From NCBI RefSeq assembly GCF_016801865.2, contig NC_068939.1, positions 73,522,100 to 73,586,099 of the forward strand: a DNA stretch of 64,000 nt. The letters are read 5' to 3'. Position numbers and translations under genes: made by a program. The notes below the pieces were generated by a model that was not told the DNA's origin, did not search any database, and saw only the letters and a list, made by a program, of their open reading frames with translations. Positions 24,276 to 36,316 of this stretch are shown here, piece by piece; the stretch's first letter is position 1, and every line of letters begins with the position of its first letter. This stretch comes from Culex pipiens pallens (lineage: Eukaryota > Arthropoda > Insecta > Diptera > Culicidae).

Positions 24276-24711
24276 ATCAAATCAAACAATGTTTCGTGTT
24301 TTATTTGTCTTGCTTTTAACATCAAATTTAAGTTCTGTGACCCCATTCTAGTTAAATTGGAATAGTTGATTGCCTATTGAATCAAAAAAGGCATTTTTTT
24401 TCAATATTAAATCACCGCCATTTTGGTCTTTATTTTGGATTTCAAAATTCTAAATAACTTTAGCGTAGTTTAGTGAACAAACTTAAAATCAACAATAAAA
24501 AATATATTTATTTTTTTCATAATTGTAATTCTAATTGTTATTCTACACTGTGGAATTTGCAGCAAAATTCTGCTAAACTGTGTTCTAGCAAAAATCATAA
24601 CGGCTTCCAAGGAACAGTTACAACCGCAGTCCCGCAGCGCACTTGTTTCACACTTCCAAGCACGCAATTCAGAAGCAACAAACCGTCACTAAATTCGACG
24701 AACTTCTTCAT

Positions 24712-24853
24712 TACGCGAGCGACCCCAATGGCGCGTGTTCTCCAGAACTCCCGCGAACCTTCGCCGCAATTCGCGGGCTTTAGAAAAAGAAGAAAAAAAA
24801 TCTGCCTCGTAATTGCGCCCTCGGTGGCTCGTTTGGGGTCGCTCGTAATTACC
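24712..24853. repeat. Inverted-repeat pair, possible small MITE
   Basis: ATTACGCGAGCGACCCCAA on the left is mirrored by TTTGGGGTCGCTCGTAAT on the right, about 105 bp apart. The interior is GC-rich (CGCGAACCTTCGCCGCAATT). No certain flanking duplication, so the mobile nature is inferred. Confidence 0.4.
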
Positions 24854-24959
24854 TCTCCCTGTGTGGACTTCGAAATATCTCCGACGATGACTGTTCGAAA
24901 AATGTGGATTAATTTCCTGAGCCATCAGCGAGTCTTGGCGTAAGGGCACTCAGCTGGAC

Positions 24960-26570
24960 ACCACTTAACCTGGTGGGTGGGGGTCTAGATTAAAAGAAGA
25001 TGTCTCCGGATGGAGTCGGGGACAGTCCCAGGGGTCGAAAGCATAATCAAACCGACGAAGAGCGCCTCCGAAAGCACTTAACACTCTGGGACAGTAGCTT
25101 TTCGGTTGAGTGGTTTGAGGTAACCATGCTGACTCATGTACTAATCGTGTGAAAACTACTTCTGCCGTAGATTAGATCTCAACGCTCGTTAAGATGTATC
25201 GCTCAAGAAGACGTGGAAGTAAGTTCATGTAATCAGCTGATTCCCACAGCCCAATTGAAGTCTCAAGTGACAGGTCAAAGAGTAATCTCAGCTATTGAGG
25301 TAGCAACTTCCAGATATCGAACAAACCAACAGCTTTCGAGTTGTTCTACATCAGCAAAGCAGCAGTTCCCAATTTGACCTACCTTAAAACAACACAACAC
25401 AGCACACAATCATGCCGAACTTAATACGAGCTACTTGCTACCCGTCGAGACGCAAAGTGATCTGTACGTACCAGCAGCTTTGGCCTCATTGCTGCTCTCC
25501 TCCGGTTCTGGACCGGTTTTTCGACGAGCCCCAGCCCGTTTGTGGAGACCATTGAAAGGAATGTTTGTTTTTTGCTGCCCACCCCTCTCGACTATCGATA
25601 GGAGGTACCATTTTCTCGCTTTCGTTCCACCGCTCCAAGCCCTGTGTGTCCTCGCACGCCCAGCCCTAGTTTTCCCGAGATGACCGACTACGATGGAATC
25701 GACTCTTCGCCTCCCGTTAGTCCGAGTCACGTCTTTGGCCTTGGTCGTGTGCGCCCCGTTATGCATTCGACTCGGATAACTTCTTCGACTCCACCCGACC
25801 CGAAGAGCCGATTAGAGAGAGAGAGGTTAGGTTTGGTCTGATGTTGGTCATGTGACCCCGGGTGGGTAACACTAATGGGAGGTTCCCGGTTGAACAAGGT
25901 GATAACTTTCAATTAGCCTCATAATGAGAGGTGTAGATATTGGACACCGAACAACGCGATGGCAAAGGTGAGGGTTAAGGAGATGAATGTTCAATGAATA
26001 TGGTGATTGAGTTGGGGAGAAAGTAATACGGCGATTTATTCCGGTTAATGGCATGGTGTTTGGTTACGTTTGCAAATCACATGATCATTAATTCAAATCT
26101 TTTGAACTAGAATTTTGAGTAAGTAACTAGGTCGTTTGGGTCGCATTGATTATCAGAAATTATTTATATCTATAAATTATATTGAGAATTTTAGATTCAC
26201 AGAAAGTCACACATTATTTTCAGGCTCTTTCAAAATGATTCAATTCAGTATGACTCTACCCTCAACAAGCTCCAACTAGTAATTGATGCTCAAACAACTT
26301 TCATCAAGTTACGACCTGAACCCACGAAGGTCGACCACAATATTTTCATTGCCAACCCGGGGGAGAGTCTGGGAAACTTTCTCCTGCACAACCCCCTCGT
26401 AAACTTCCTCAAGTCCTTCGAAGCATGGCCCGGCAGAACTTTTAATCAGGTTCTATACCCCGGCTGCCACTTTGCGATAACGAACGAGAGTGATGATTTG
26501 GTCCCATACAACAACCGGAGTCGGGTAGAAGCGATTCCATGGAGACACAAAATAATGAGCCGTAATTGTT
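24960..26570. other. Intergenic region 3' of the kinase gene
   Basis: Largely free of the window's repeat families. It holds frames of up to 111 codons (25431-25766) without recognisable domains. The composition is balanced, so unrecognised untranslated exons are possible. Confidence 0.35.
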
Positions 26571-26576
26571 TGTATT

Positions 26577-27825
26577 TTATAACGAACGGGTATCATCTGG
26601 GGAAGGTTGCTGCTGGGGATCATCAGGTTCGTCGGCGGGTTCAGGGCGTTCTTCGTCGTCAGGTGGTGCATCGTTGACCGTGGAGTCGTCTTGCAGCAGT
26701 AGGATGGTGGACGTCTTTAGTGACAAATTGGATTTAAATTGGGGCGCGTCTCGTTGCTCGACCTGCTTGATGGTCGTTATGACGTCGCTGCCGGACTGGC
26801 GCAGCTTCGATTGGACGTGCAGAACGTCGCTGGAGCAGGCCCTGGTTACGGAGCGGGCCTCGGCTAGGCACACGAATTCGTCTGGGTTGAGGGCTCGTAG
26901 TTTGGGAACGTCCATGAACCAGTCGTTGATGAGCGTTTCGTCGATGGTGTAACGAATGATTGGGTTCGGTTCTAGGAGGTTCGTTACCAGGGATTTGACC
27001 TGGTGGGATAACTTGCTGCGGACTCGCGATCTAAACTGCCACTTGCGAGCCAACTGGAGCTCGTAGACTGCCTTTGTACGACCCTTGAAGGGCATCGATT
27101 TGTTGAGCATGACGTAGAGTAGTACTCCGTAGGCCCACATGTCGGATGCTTTGGGATTGTACGGAGTCCCTTTGAGGATCTCCGGCGAGGCGTAGTCGAA
27201 CGATCCGCAGTAGGTGCTGCTCAGTTCCACCTCGTGACTTCGCATCACGTGCCGTGCAAATCCAAAGTCACTCAACTTGACGTTGAAGTTCGTGGTGATC
27301 AGGATGTTCTCGCACTTGAGATCCCGGTGTGCTATCCCGGATTCGTGCAGATATTGCAACGCCAGCCCGACTTGGCGTCCCCAAATCCTGCTCTGACTCT
27401 CACCAATAGCTCCATGGGCTAGGATGAAGGTCAACAAGTCGCCCAGTTCAGCGTACCGCATAAATATGAAGATCTTCGAGTGACATTTGACGATCGCCTG
27501 GATCCGGATGATGTGCGGATGCCGGACTCGTAGAAGAACCGCCAATTCCCGTGGTAAGAACTTGCGCCGGAACTTGGCACTGCACACCGCCGTGTCGATC
27601 AGCTTGCAAGCTAGCTTTTCAACACCAACTGCGTTCGGGCTTGTGTACTCGGTAAGGTAAACCTAACAAAGAGGAAGTCATGTTGAGGCCGTTCAGATCA
27701 TAAGCTGAACCGCATACCTTTGAGAACGTACCCTCGCCAAGTCGCGCCACAAACCGGTAGCCCAACGTCTTAACGTGCTCCTGTGCTGTCTTCCTACCCG
27801 ACACGGATTCAATTTTGGAACTCAT
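26577..27825 (-). CDS. Testis-specific serine kinase-like (TSSK-like) protein kinase
   Basis: Two exons: 27825-27718 and 27662-26577, split by a 55-nt GT-AG intron in phase 0; 397 residues. A complete protein kinase domain is visible. The glycine loop LGEGTFSKV is at residues 29-37 and spans the intron. Further elements are the ATP-binding lysine in ACK (residue 56), the alpha-C glutamate in PRELAV (about 75), HRDLKCEN (148-155, catalytic Asp 150), DFGFAR from 168 and SPE at 195-197. DLKCEN, LSDFGFA and the TYCGS activation-segment pattern are typical of TSSK-family kinases, which in animals act in late spermatogenesis. Expression here is not shown. After the kinase fold comes an acidic, proline-rich tail (residues about 360-397, many D/E/P) with no known domain. 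All catalytic residues are intact. The start ATG at 27825 is the first in frame and gives a typical short N-terminal lead. Confidence 0.9.
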
Positions 27826-29229
27826 TACATTTTAGAATTTGGAGCACGACAATTTGTCTTGTTGTTGTTGTTTTCAAAAGAAACTAATTTCATAGCGCAT
27901 ACTTCGATTTGGCCGATCAGCGCATAATAATCGGCTCTCGAGCCAGGCTCGCTCGCAAGCTCTCGGAACTAATCTGTGTGCCATCAACCGGGCGGAATTT
28001 CTATAGATCCCGGATCGGCCGTCAACAACACTTTCATTCAACCTTTTCACTCCATTGAGTAGGAGTAGGGCCGGCCGTGCCGTACATCCGGACGTCAATG
28101 GGGACTCGCTGTCGACGGGGAGCGCACTTGAAGCCAATAATAAAAGGCCGGTCCCATCAGCAGCACAGAAGATTCACTCCTCCGGGCGTCAGACGACGAC
28201 GCGGCATATTGCCATCTGGGGAACAAGTAGCAGCAGCAGTAGAAAAAAGAAGTAAAAAGGACGCAGTCATGAATAAGCTGAGATATTCCATTCAATGAGG
28301 GGGTGCGGGTGGTTGGTTGGTCGCCGGATTGGATTGCTTTCATGCATACATAAAAGCGTCCAGGTTGAAGACATCGACCGGATCGTCGCGGCCAGAAATA
28401 ACCCGTGGCGTTTAACGCTAATTTACATTAGAAAAAGTGTCAGTTTCCTTTTGTGCGATTTTTTGTGTTGGAACGAATTCTGAGGTGACTTTTTTATCCA
28501 ATAAAACCAAGTTTTTTCTTAATATTTAAAAATCATGTAGATACTTAAAAGAAGTTACTTCTTTCATGCGTTGAGAGTCGTACAAACAAACACTTCCTGT
28601 CATAAACCTTAATTACAGCACAGAGTTATTCGGTGATATTATCAAGTGTGACGCGAACAACTAATGATAAGACCGTGTACGAACAAAAAAACTGCCAACA
28701 ACTTCCAACAAATAATCGCATTAGTCAATTAAGATAACCAATTCTAGCGCTCCGTCCCAGCAGTGCCAACCAGTGCTGCTCCGCCCGTGATTCTGTGGCC
28801 ATGAGAAAGCGACCCAAGAATCGTATTCTCTCTCTAAGAGTGGAAACAACACCAGGCCCAACTAATCCGGATACGTGCCAAGGCTGTCTGATGAGCCCTT
28901 GGCACGCCATAGTTAACCCTCAGATGGCTCTCTTTTTAGAAAAAAAATCTTTTGTTTAGCTCAAATGTTTAGATGATTATGAATTTTAAAAATTACCATC
29001 AATCAATGATTAGAAAATTTGCTACAAAAGCAAATTATCCGTAATAAATTATGTCATTGATCGCAACATGTGCTTAGAGCGTATCCTGGACACTTTACCT
29101 ACCCAACACTGTCTAACTTCAAGCGAAACTTATTTGGGAGCACCGGGGAAAATGTCCATAGTCCCCTTAACAAAGTGGAGCATCGACATTTCCCGTCTTC
29201 CGAAATCGTTTTTAATAACATGAATCCAA
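27826..29229. other. Upstream region of the kinase gene
   Basis: Contains GC-moderate sequence up to about 28400 and AT-rich sequence beyond. Short frames exist on both strands but none with domain or splice support. No repeats of the window's families are seen until 29230. The kinase promoter should lie just right of 27825; I see no clear TATA box. Confidence 0.4.
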
Positions 29230-29426
29230 TACTGAGCAGTTCTCTACGGAATCGGTCTTTTTTCTTTAATTATAATTTTTGTATTTTTAATCCGGCTGAA
29301 ACTTTTTTGGTGCCTTCGGTATGCCCAAAGAAGCCATTTTGCATCATTAGTTTGTCCATATAATTTTCCATACAAATTTGGCAGCTGGCCATACAAAAAT
29401 GATGTATGAAGATTCAAAAATCTGTA

Positions 29427-30372
29427 GGGGAAGGTGGGGCAAGACGACCATATGGGGCAAGAGGAACAATCGCTCGTACGGCCGTAATTTTTACAATTTT
29501 GATTATTTCCAGTATGAGGAATTGTTGCTAGCATTGCAATCAACTGATTCTACTAACACATAACTACCAAAACGAAGTAAACGCCACGGGACATAAGATT
29601 TAATGAAGTTTTTTTCAAAACCTTTGTTTTCTTATAATATTTGGAAAGTACAAAATAAGGCTTAGGGTTCGTTTTAAGGCTCATTTTATCAAACTGCTAT
29701 TTTTCCTAGATCAGTAGTGTCCCTACTAATGACTTGCACCTATTATAAAGTATGATTTAACTTCTGGTTATTTTTGTTGAGAGCTTTTAAAAAATCTTGT
29801 TCAGGTGGGGCAAGTGTACCATATGGATTTTTAGTATGGAAAAAAATACGAATCGCTGCAACAACATATTTTATTGAGAAATAAATACATAAAAGTACTT
29901 AAAAACTGATAAACAATTTTAAAAAAATTGTCCATGCAAAATATAGTGATATTATGTAAATTTCCTTTTTTTCATCAAAGCAATATTTTTTTTGCGAAAA
30001 CGATCTAATTTTTAGCAAAATATTATTTTTTAATCTAAAAATGAAAGAAACGTTTCAAATACATTCTTATCTGATGTATCTAAGTGATAACAGTTCAATT
30101 GTTAGCAAATTAACATGTTATTTCATGCATTGTTCCTCTTGCCCCAACGGGTTGTTCATCTTGCCCCACTAGTTGGGTAGAACGTACGGAAAATCAAAAT
30201 TTTTAAAATCAATTTTTTGCATAAAAAACAGGATTTTTTAAAACTCATTCTATCAAAGTCTTAGTCAAGACCTGGAATAAGATGATTATTGAAAAATCCG
30301 ACAGAGCTTGAACGTTTTTGGTGGGTTATAACGAGCATTTCCTTAGCTTGTTACACTTGTCCCACTTTCCCC
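29427..30372. mobile_element. GGGGAAGGTGGGGCAAG-ended element nested in foldback copy 3
   Basis: Left end GGGGAAGGTGGGGCAAG and right end CTTGTCCCACTTTCCCC are inverted and flanked by TA. Rejoining the flanks restores the host word CTGTATCTTTTGAAGG seen in other foldback copies. The interior repeats the GGGGCAAG / CTTGCCCC words several times. 946 bp, no transposase. Confidence 0.8.
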
Positions 30373-30858
30373 TATCTTTTGAAGGAATTTTTTCATCGAT
30401 TTGGTGTCTTCGGCAAAGTTGTAGGTATGAACTACACTGAAAAAAAATGATACACGGTAAAAAAAAATTGGTGATTTTTTGTTTAACTTTTTGTCACTAA
30501 AACTTGATTTGCAAAAAAACACTATTTTTATTTTTTTTTATATGTTTTAGAGGACATCAAATGCCAACTTTTCAGAAATTTCACATCGAAAACTGAAGTT
30601 GAAAAGAATTTGCGACCAATATTTCGATTTTTTGAAAAAAAATCTGTATTGATTCAAAAAATCATAACTCGGTCAAAGGTTTTTTGCCCATTCTGGAAAT
30701 TTCTGAAAAGTTGGCATTTGATGTCCTCTAAAACATATCAAAAAATTAAAAAAATAAAAATTGTATTTTTTTGCAAATCAAGTTTTAGAGAAAAAAAATT
30801 AAATTAAAAATCACCAATTTTTTTTACCGTGTATCATTTTTTTTTCAGTGTAGTCCAT

Positions 30859-31125
30859 ACGTGCATCGGCACTCAATAGCACTTGACAGTTTTTTTAAGG
30901 CCATGGCTTGGAAAAGGCACCATATCAATTTGTTTTGTGCCTAAAGTATGTTTTTTTCATTGCACTATGAGGTTCTGAACGACCGAAACCTTTATCTTCA
31001 CTTATTCGCTAGTTTTAGTGATGAAGTGCTATTTGAGTGCTAAATAGCCCATTTAGCACTTGATTTTTTTTGTGATATTCAAATCACTATTAAATTTTTG
31101 CTAATCCACGTCTGCCGATGCACGT
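30859..31125. mobile_element. ACGTGCATCGGCA-ended small insert in foldback copy 3
   Basis: ACGTGCATCGGCA (30859) and its complement (ending 31125) bracket about 267 bp. The insert separates the host words GTCCATA and CCTACAACTTTGCCG, which are close together in other copies. The right edge repeats CACGTCTGCC twice. Target duplication not resolved. Confidence 0.55.
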
Positions 31126-31363
31126 CTGCCTACAACTTTGCCGAAGATACCAAATCGATCAAAAAATTCCTTCAAAAGATACAGATTTTTGAATTTTCAC
31201 ATATCATTTTTGTATGGACAGCTGCAAAATTTGTATGGAAAATTATATGAACGAACTGATGATGCAAAATGGCTTCTTTGGGCATACCGAAGGCACCAAA
31301 AAGTTTCGGATTAAAAATACAAAAAAAAATCGAATGACTGAAATCTCAGAGAATTGCTCTACT

Positions 31364-32980
31364 ATTTCCAAAAATTAGCCCACTGATTAATTGTTTAATC
31401 TAATCTACCAAAGAAACAACCAGTGTCAACATTCAAAACGCAGTATTGCGAGAACACCCGAAATGTATTAAATCTTTGAATGGAGCGTATTTCATATAAT
31501 GGGAGGAAGAATGCGTGGACATACCGTACCAAACGCTTCGATTTATGATAGTAGTAGTTTTTTTTTTGTATAATTATACCTTTTACAAAATGTTGGGTTT
31601 TTTTTCTTTTTGATATTTTCTTAATCTGAAATTTCAGATCGCAAACAAAACAAGAAACCAATACAGAGTACTAAAAAATGGCTTGCAGAGGGTTGCCGAC
31701 AACTCTCAAAATGCAAGTGTTGAAGCAGGAACTTCCAACCCTCCCCCTTCAATAAAAGGCTGTCCGTTTAGATTCGCTATCAATTTAGCCTCTTTCCATG
31801 CAACCTTTTTTATTCAGCCTCACTCACCACCGCTAACCGGGCAAAGACGATTTGTCGAAATTAGATAAATTACGGTCTGGTAGATTTCGCTTCCTCGCCC
31901 CGTGGGACTGCTGCCGCGGCCACTTGAACGGGATAATACGCGTATCCGAACGCGGGGCGGATGACGAATTTTCCCGGTTGACTTTTCCACCCCCCTCTCT
32001 CGACCCCAATCGTGGTGGGTGGGACAGGTGTGTAACGACTGAAAAAAAAGGTTCAAATGCCCTTCACTTTAAAATCGCAGCCGGCGCGCGGAAGTCAGCT
32101 TGTCAACCGCAACCGGCTGTAAGATATCAAGATATCAAATGCCACCGCGCGATGACGCGATTGTAATTGACGACGACGACGAAACAATTATCCACGTCTG
32201 AAAATTATCGTAGGAAATTGGCTACAACCGACGATTTTGGGTGCGGCATACCGACTTAAAAGTCACGTGAACAATCGCTGCAGCAAAAACATGGTAGACA
32301 GGCTGTCAAAAAAAAGTTTTCCGGCCACGAGATTTTCTTTTCACTGCTACAAAAAAACAGCTTTCAACATGAACAATAGTTCAGTGTTTTTCCATGCTAA
32401 ATAACAGTTTTTTTCTTGAAATTTTTAGCTTCTTCATGTAAAGTATCCAACTATCCGAGGTTAGGAAAATGGATGGTTTTCTGAATCCCGGTAGATCTGA
32501 ATGAAAATTGAATAATATTGTCATGTACAATGGTTTAAAAAACCGTTGAAAACAGGTTACCGGAAAACCGGCTAACTAACATTTCCGTCCCTTAAAATCG
32601 AGATCTACAAACTGACATGGCGGGCGCCGTTTGTGGCCAATGACTGTTACCTATTCGCAACTGATCTAGTTTTAGCAATCATGGTGTTTTATTTTTTCGG
32701 CGCATTCATACATGCTGTTGATAAGGGAAACACCACTAGATCGTCGAAGCCTATGATCAGTAGTGCTGAAAGGATATTACGGTTCTGTTCAGCAACGGAG
32801 GGGCAACCATGGGTGATCTCTCATGCTCAAAACATGTTATAAAAAAAGGAAAAACTTGTACATTCAACAGTGAATTGGTTAACCCATTTTAAAACATCAT
32901 TTTTAATCAAATGTGATACTTTCTCACTTATCTTTTAAAATTTTGGAACCACAGAGTAGAAAACGAATGGAACTTTTCTT
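31364..32980. other. Intergenic region, no gene recognised
   Basis: GC-richer island at about 31860-32260, otherwise AT-rich. The word GAATGCGTGGACATACCGT near 31508 recurs near 40704, indicating another short dispersed repeat. No coding exon could be supported. Confidence 0.35.
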
Positions 32981-32999
32981 TAAAAAAAACGTTACTTAC

Positions 33000-33050
33000 T
33001 TACTATGAATACAAAGATACAAGTTGTTCCTTTTAATTCCGCTATATATT
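33000..33050. repeat. Short dispersed repeat, inverted relative to 37310-37360
   Basis: GAATACAAAGATACAAGTTG followed by TTCCTTTTAATTCCGCTATA is found inverted, with few changes, around 37310-37360. The two lie 4.3 kb apart in opposite orientation. They could be ends of one large decayed element or two independent fragments. Confidence 0.45.
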
Positions 33051-33104
33051 TTAATATCTTGACAGACACGTATTTCGTCTTGCAGACTTCATCAGTGTTC
33101 TATC

Positions 33105-33695
33105 AAAATATCTGAGATCCGGCCTGATAAGTGTTTAATAAATACTTAAGTGACCCTAACTTTTGATAGAGTTGTCAGATCTTCAATCTTTTAGACGTGT
33201 TGGAAAGGTCTTTTGATTACCCATCCATCGATGGGTCGCATGGCAGATCCGGACAACGTTTCTATCGACATATTTGAGATCCGGCCTCTAAAAAGTGTAT
33301 AAATAGCACTTAAGTGCTTATAACTTTTGATACTTTTGATTTTCTTACAACACTTTTTACAATCTTTACGACTTTAAACAAAATCGTTTTTTTAGCATAA
33401 CTTCTGAAGTACTTTACTAAACTTTACAATTTTCAGTAGGGACTTATGGGACCCCAAGACCAATCCAAAACGGTTAAAATCGGTTCAGCCAGTGCTGAAA
33501 TAATCGAGTGCATATTTTTCGGTGCCCAGACCCACATCCCTACACGCACACTCACACACACATAGCACAGACATTTGTTCAGAATTTGATTCTGAGTCGA
33601 TATGTATACATGAAGTTGGATCTAAAAGGTCAAGTAAAGAAGTTCATTTTCCGAGTAATTTTATAGTCTTTCCTCAGTAAGGTGAGGAGGGCAAA
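33105..33695. mobile_element. Truncated copy of the GAGCAATTCCAGCTC family
   Basis: Shares with 23295-23980 the phrases TATCTGAGATCCGGCCT, GTTGTCAGATCTTCAATCTT, TCAGAATTTGATTCTGAGTC and a right part ending GGTGAGGAGGGCAAAAAT. Both termini are missing. Confidence 0.7.
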
Positions 33696-33699
33696 AATG

Positions 33700-34600
33700 C
33701 TAATGAATTTCTTCTATATTTTGCAATTACATGGTATCAGACATTGTTTTTGCTTAAAATTTTCGAAATTTAGGATTGAAATTTAAAATTTCTTCTTGTT
33801 GTCCACTTAAAAATTAGCCAAATATGATAAATAATAATAATAAATGATTAATTCGGTGCTGATTTACAAAACACAAACATTCTTGTACCAATTCTTTTAA
33901 TGAACAAGACAAAAGCAGAACAGACAAAAAACTTATAAATCTTAGGCCAAGAGGTCGAGTATTTTTTTATCCAGGCAGGGCTTAAAGCTTGAATTAGAAT
34001 AACATTTTTATATTTTTAGAGAAAAAGAAAAAAAAGTACTGAATTCCGTTAACTTTGTTTAATTTTTAATCTCCATATCAAAATTTCCACATTGATTTCC
34101 TTAGAAATAACATATTCATTATTACACATTTGCGATTTTCTACGGATTTTAAAACCAATCATCACACCCAACAAAGTCAGGTGCGCACAGAAAAACTTCA
34201 CATAACTTTTGCCTTTTGGAAGTAGCAAAAAAAACAACCCAGCTTGGCACACGCCACATCCAAGCTTCATTAGTTTGTCAAATCGGAGAGCATGCAACCA
34301 CATACAACGGTGGTAAAAACTTCACTCTTCGCAGCGCTGCTTCCGCTTTGACCGTTAACGTAACAAACTCCAGCACGAAAGGGAAAGCTCGCGGCTCGTT
34401 ATCTTTTGCCTAAACGGTATCGACGAATGACGGCTGCTCGATAATGGTGGGACCACCGCCGAAGATTGATTTCGCCCAACACTCTTTCGGTGCAGTGATT
34501 GCGAAACATCAGTTGTAACACTACTTGTGGGGCGATTACGTGGCGTCAGAGTGTTAGAAATTTAACGAAACGAAATCACAGTAGTGATTCTTCAAGTAAA
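33700..34600. other. Intergenic region, no gene recognised
   Basis: AT-rich to 34100, then mixed. No repeat family termini or domain-bearing frames seen. Confidence 0.35.
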
Positions 34601-34601
34601 G

Positions 34602-34645
34602 TAGAACCTCGATAGTTTGACACTTCATCATAAAACAATACAAAT
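34602..34645 (+). repeat. 44-bp direct repeat, left copy
   Basis: Begins TAGAACCTCGATAGTTTGAC and is identical over 44 bases to 35965-36008. The two copies bracket 1319 bp that contain the satellite array. It is followed by a GAGCAT hexamer repeated four times. Confidence 0.8.
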
Positions 34646-34989
34646 GAGCATGAGCATGAGCATGAGCATGGTTGACTGCCAATGAGCTGCTACTCCGTTA
34701 TTGACAGCTGAAGTTAAACAATGAATCAAAAATGATCAGTGGGAGCCAACCATCCGTTCACTGTTTAACCCCTGAAGACCCCGACTTTATTAGTCAATAC
34801 CGGCGCCCTCCCAAGAAGCCTGCAGTTCAACAAAAGGGAGGAATGTTAGTCCGATAGTTGAAGTTGCAGACTCATCAAGCACATAGTTTTTCGCTATATA
34901 CTTGTTGATACCGCTTGAGACCGTTGAATCCACAGCATCTCCTTCAAGCATCACGTGATTATTATTTTTTGGGTTAGTAGGATAAGGTA

Positions 34990-35290
34990 TTGGCTTTTCG
35001 ATGCCTCCCGAGCTACGATGCTATGGGGAGGACTTTCATAACAAACCCGTCGGCGAGCCTTCCAAGCAACGATGCTATGGGAAGGTCTTTCTAATTAGCA
35101 CACCAAAACATTCGCGCACAGGTATTTAAATACTGAATAAATGTAATTTTTTCATCACGATTACCCAGACGACATTGATGATATAGGAAGGACTTTTTTA
35201 CAGTCATTTACAGTAATACTTAAACTTATTTTAATGCAACAATTCACACGACGTCGTGCCTCCCGATCAACGATGATGTAGGAAGGACTT
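34990..35290 (+). repeat. Hairpin-forming short repeats (CCTYCC...GGRAGG)
   Basis: Related motifs at 35004-35031 (CCTCCC, 15-nt loop, GGGGAGG), 35058-35085 (CCTTCC, 15-nt loop, GGGAAGG), about 35163-35191 (left arm decayed) and 35259-35286 share a loop containing ACGATGMTATG or CGATGATGTA. The first two differ in the stem by a matching pair of changes that keeps base pairing. A fifth relative lies at 39205-39236. Confidence 0.5.
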
Positions 35291-35965
35291 GAGCAAGCCA
35301 ATCAGGATGAAACACGAAATAAAATTCTTTTCTTTTCACACACAATGCCACATAATTGACCGCGCGTCACCACCCAACAAATTAAACTGATTTTCCTCCT
35401 CTTGTGGGCAAGCCAACCAGGATGAAACACGAAATAAAATTCTTTTCTTTTCACACACAATGCCACATAATTGACCGCGCGTCACCACCCAACAAATTAA
35501 ACTGATTTTCCTCCTCTTGTGGGCAAGCCAACCAGGATGAAACACGAAATAAAATTCTTTTCTTTTCACACACAATGCCACATAATTGACCGCGCGTCAC
35601 CACCCAACTAATTGAACTGATTTTCCTCCGCTTGTGGGCAAGCCAACCAGAATGAAACACGAAATAAAATTCTTTTCTTTTCACACACAATGCCACATAA
35701 TTGACCGCGCGTCACCACCCAACAAATTAAACTGATTTTCCTCCTCTTGTGGGCAAGCCAACCAGGATGAAACACGAAATAAAATTCTTTTCTTTTCACA
35801 CACAATGCCACATAATTGACCGCGCGTCACCACCCAACTAATTGAACTGATTTTCCTCCGCTTGTGGGCAAGCCAACCAGAATGAAACACGAAATAAAAT
35901 TCTTTTCTTTTCACACACAATGCCACATAATTGACCGCGCGTCACCACCCAACAAATTGAACTCT
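35290..35965 (+). repeat. 115-bp satellite array, about six units
   Basis: Unit starts (GATGAAACAC or AATGAAACAC) are at 35306, 35421, 35536, 35651, 35766 and 35881, exactly 115 bp apart. Two variants exist: GGATGA...AAATTAAACTG and AATGA... preceded by TAATTGAACTG/CTCCGCTTG. The last four units alternate, giving a 230-bp higher-order repeat. Because 115 is not a multiple of three, overlapping minus-strand frames of 81 codons run through it; they are a by-product. Confidence 0.9.
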
Positions 35966-36008
35966 AGAACCTCGATAGTTTGACACTTCATCATAAAACA
36001 ATACAAAT
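35965..36008 (+). repeat. 44-bp direct repeat, right copy
   Basis: Identical to 34602-34645; begins where the last 115-bp unit breaks off. Confidence 0.8.
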
Positions 36009-36316
36009 CTCAAAAAGGTATTACGGGCTGTCCTTCGATGTCAGTGCCCCTGAAAGATTCATCAGACAATTTTGCTTCCCTCGTTTGGGTGGAGGCCTAA
36101 TAGTTTCTGACACCTTCAGCAAGGTCGATCGCAATCGTATTACGAATCCCTGGCACGTCGTGTGCGACTCTCGCCGACTGACAGATCCACTTTTCCGTGT
36201 TATCTTCGGAGCATCTGTTCCGGAATTTCAGACAAAAAGGAAGAACGTCCTTCGCTCGACCCAAATCTCATGAATAAATTTCATTTCGCCCTTAAAACTC
36301 ACTCAGACACTCACAG

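Larger units (their letters stand above)
29234..31359 (+). mobile_element. Foldback element copy 3, A-to-B orientation, two nested insertions
   Basis: Type A left end GAGCAGTTCTCTACGGAATC and complement of type B end at right are flanked by TACT (29230-29233, 31360-31363). The left arm is interrupted by a TA-flanked element (29427-30372) and the right arm by a 270-bp insert (30859-31125). Without these it would be about 0.9 kb. Confidence 0.85.

Noticed and set aside
35336..35926. Several overlapping 67-81-residue minus-strand frames with the same sequence
   Set aside because: They are translations of the 115-bp satellite, which cycles through all three frames.
35290..35965. CRISPR-like array
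   Set aside because: The units are contiguous 115-bp satellite repeats with no unique spacers, in a eukaryotic genome.
34602..36008. LTR retrotransposon bounded by the 44-bp direct repeats
   Set aside because: The repeats are too short, lack TG...CA ends, and the interior has no gag, pol, primer-binding site or polypurine tract.
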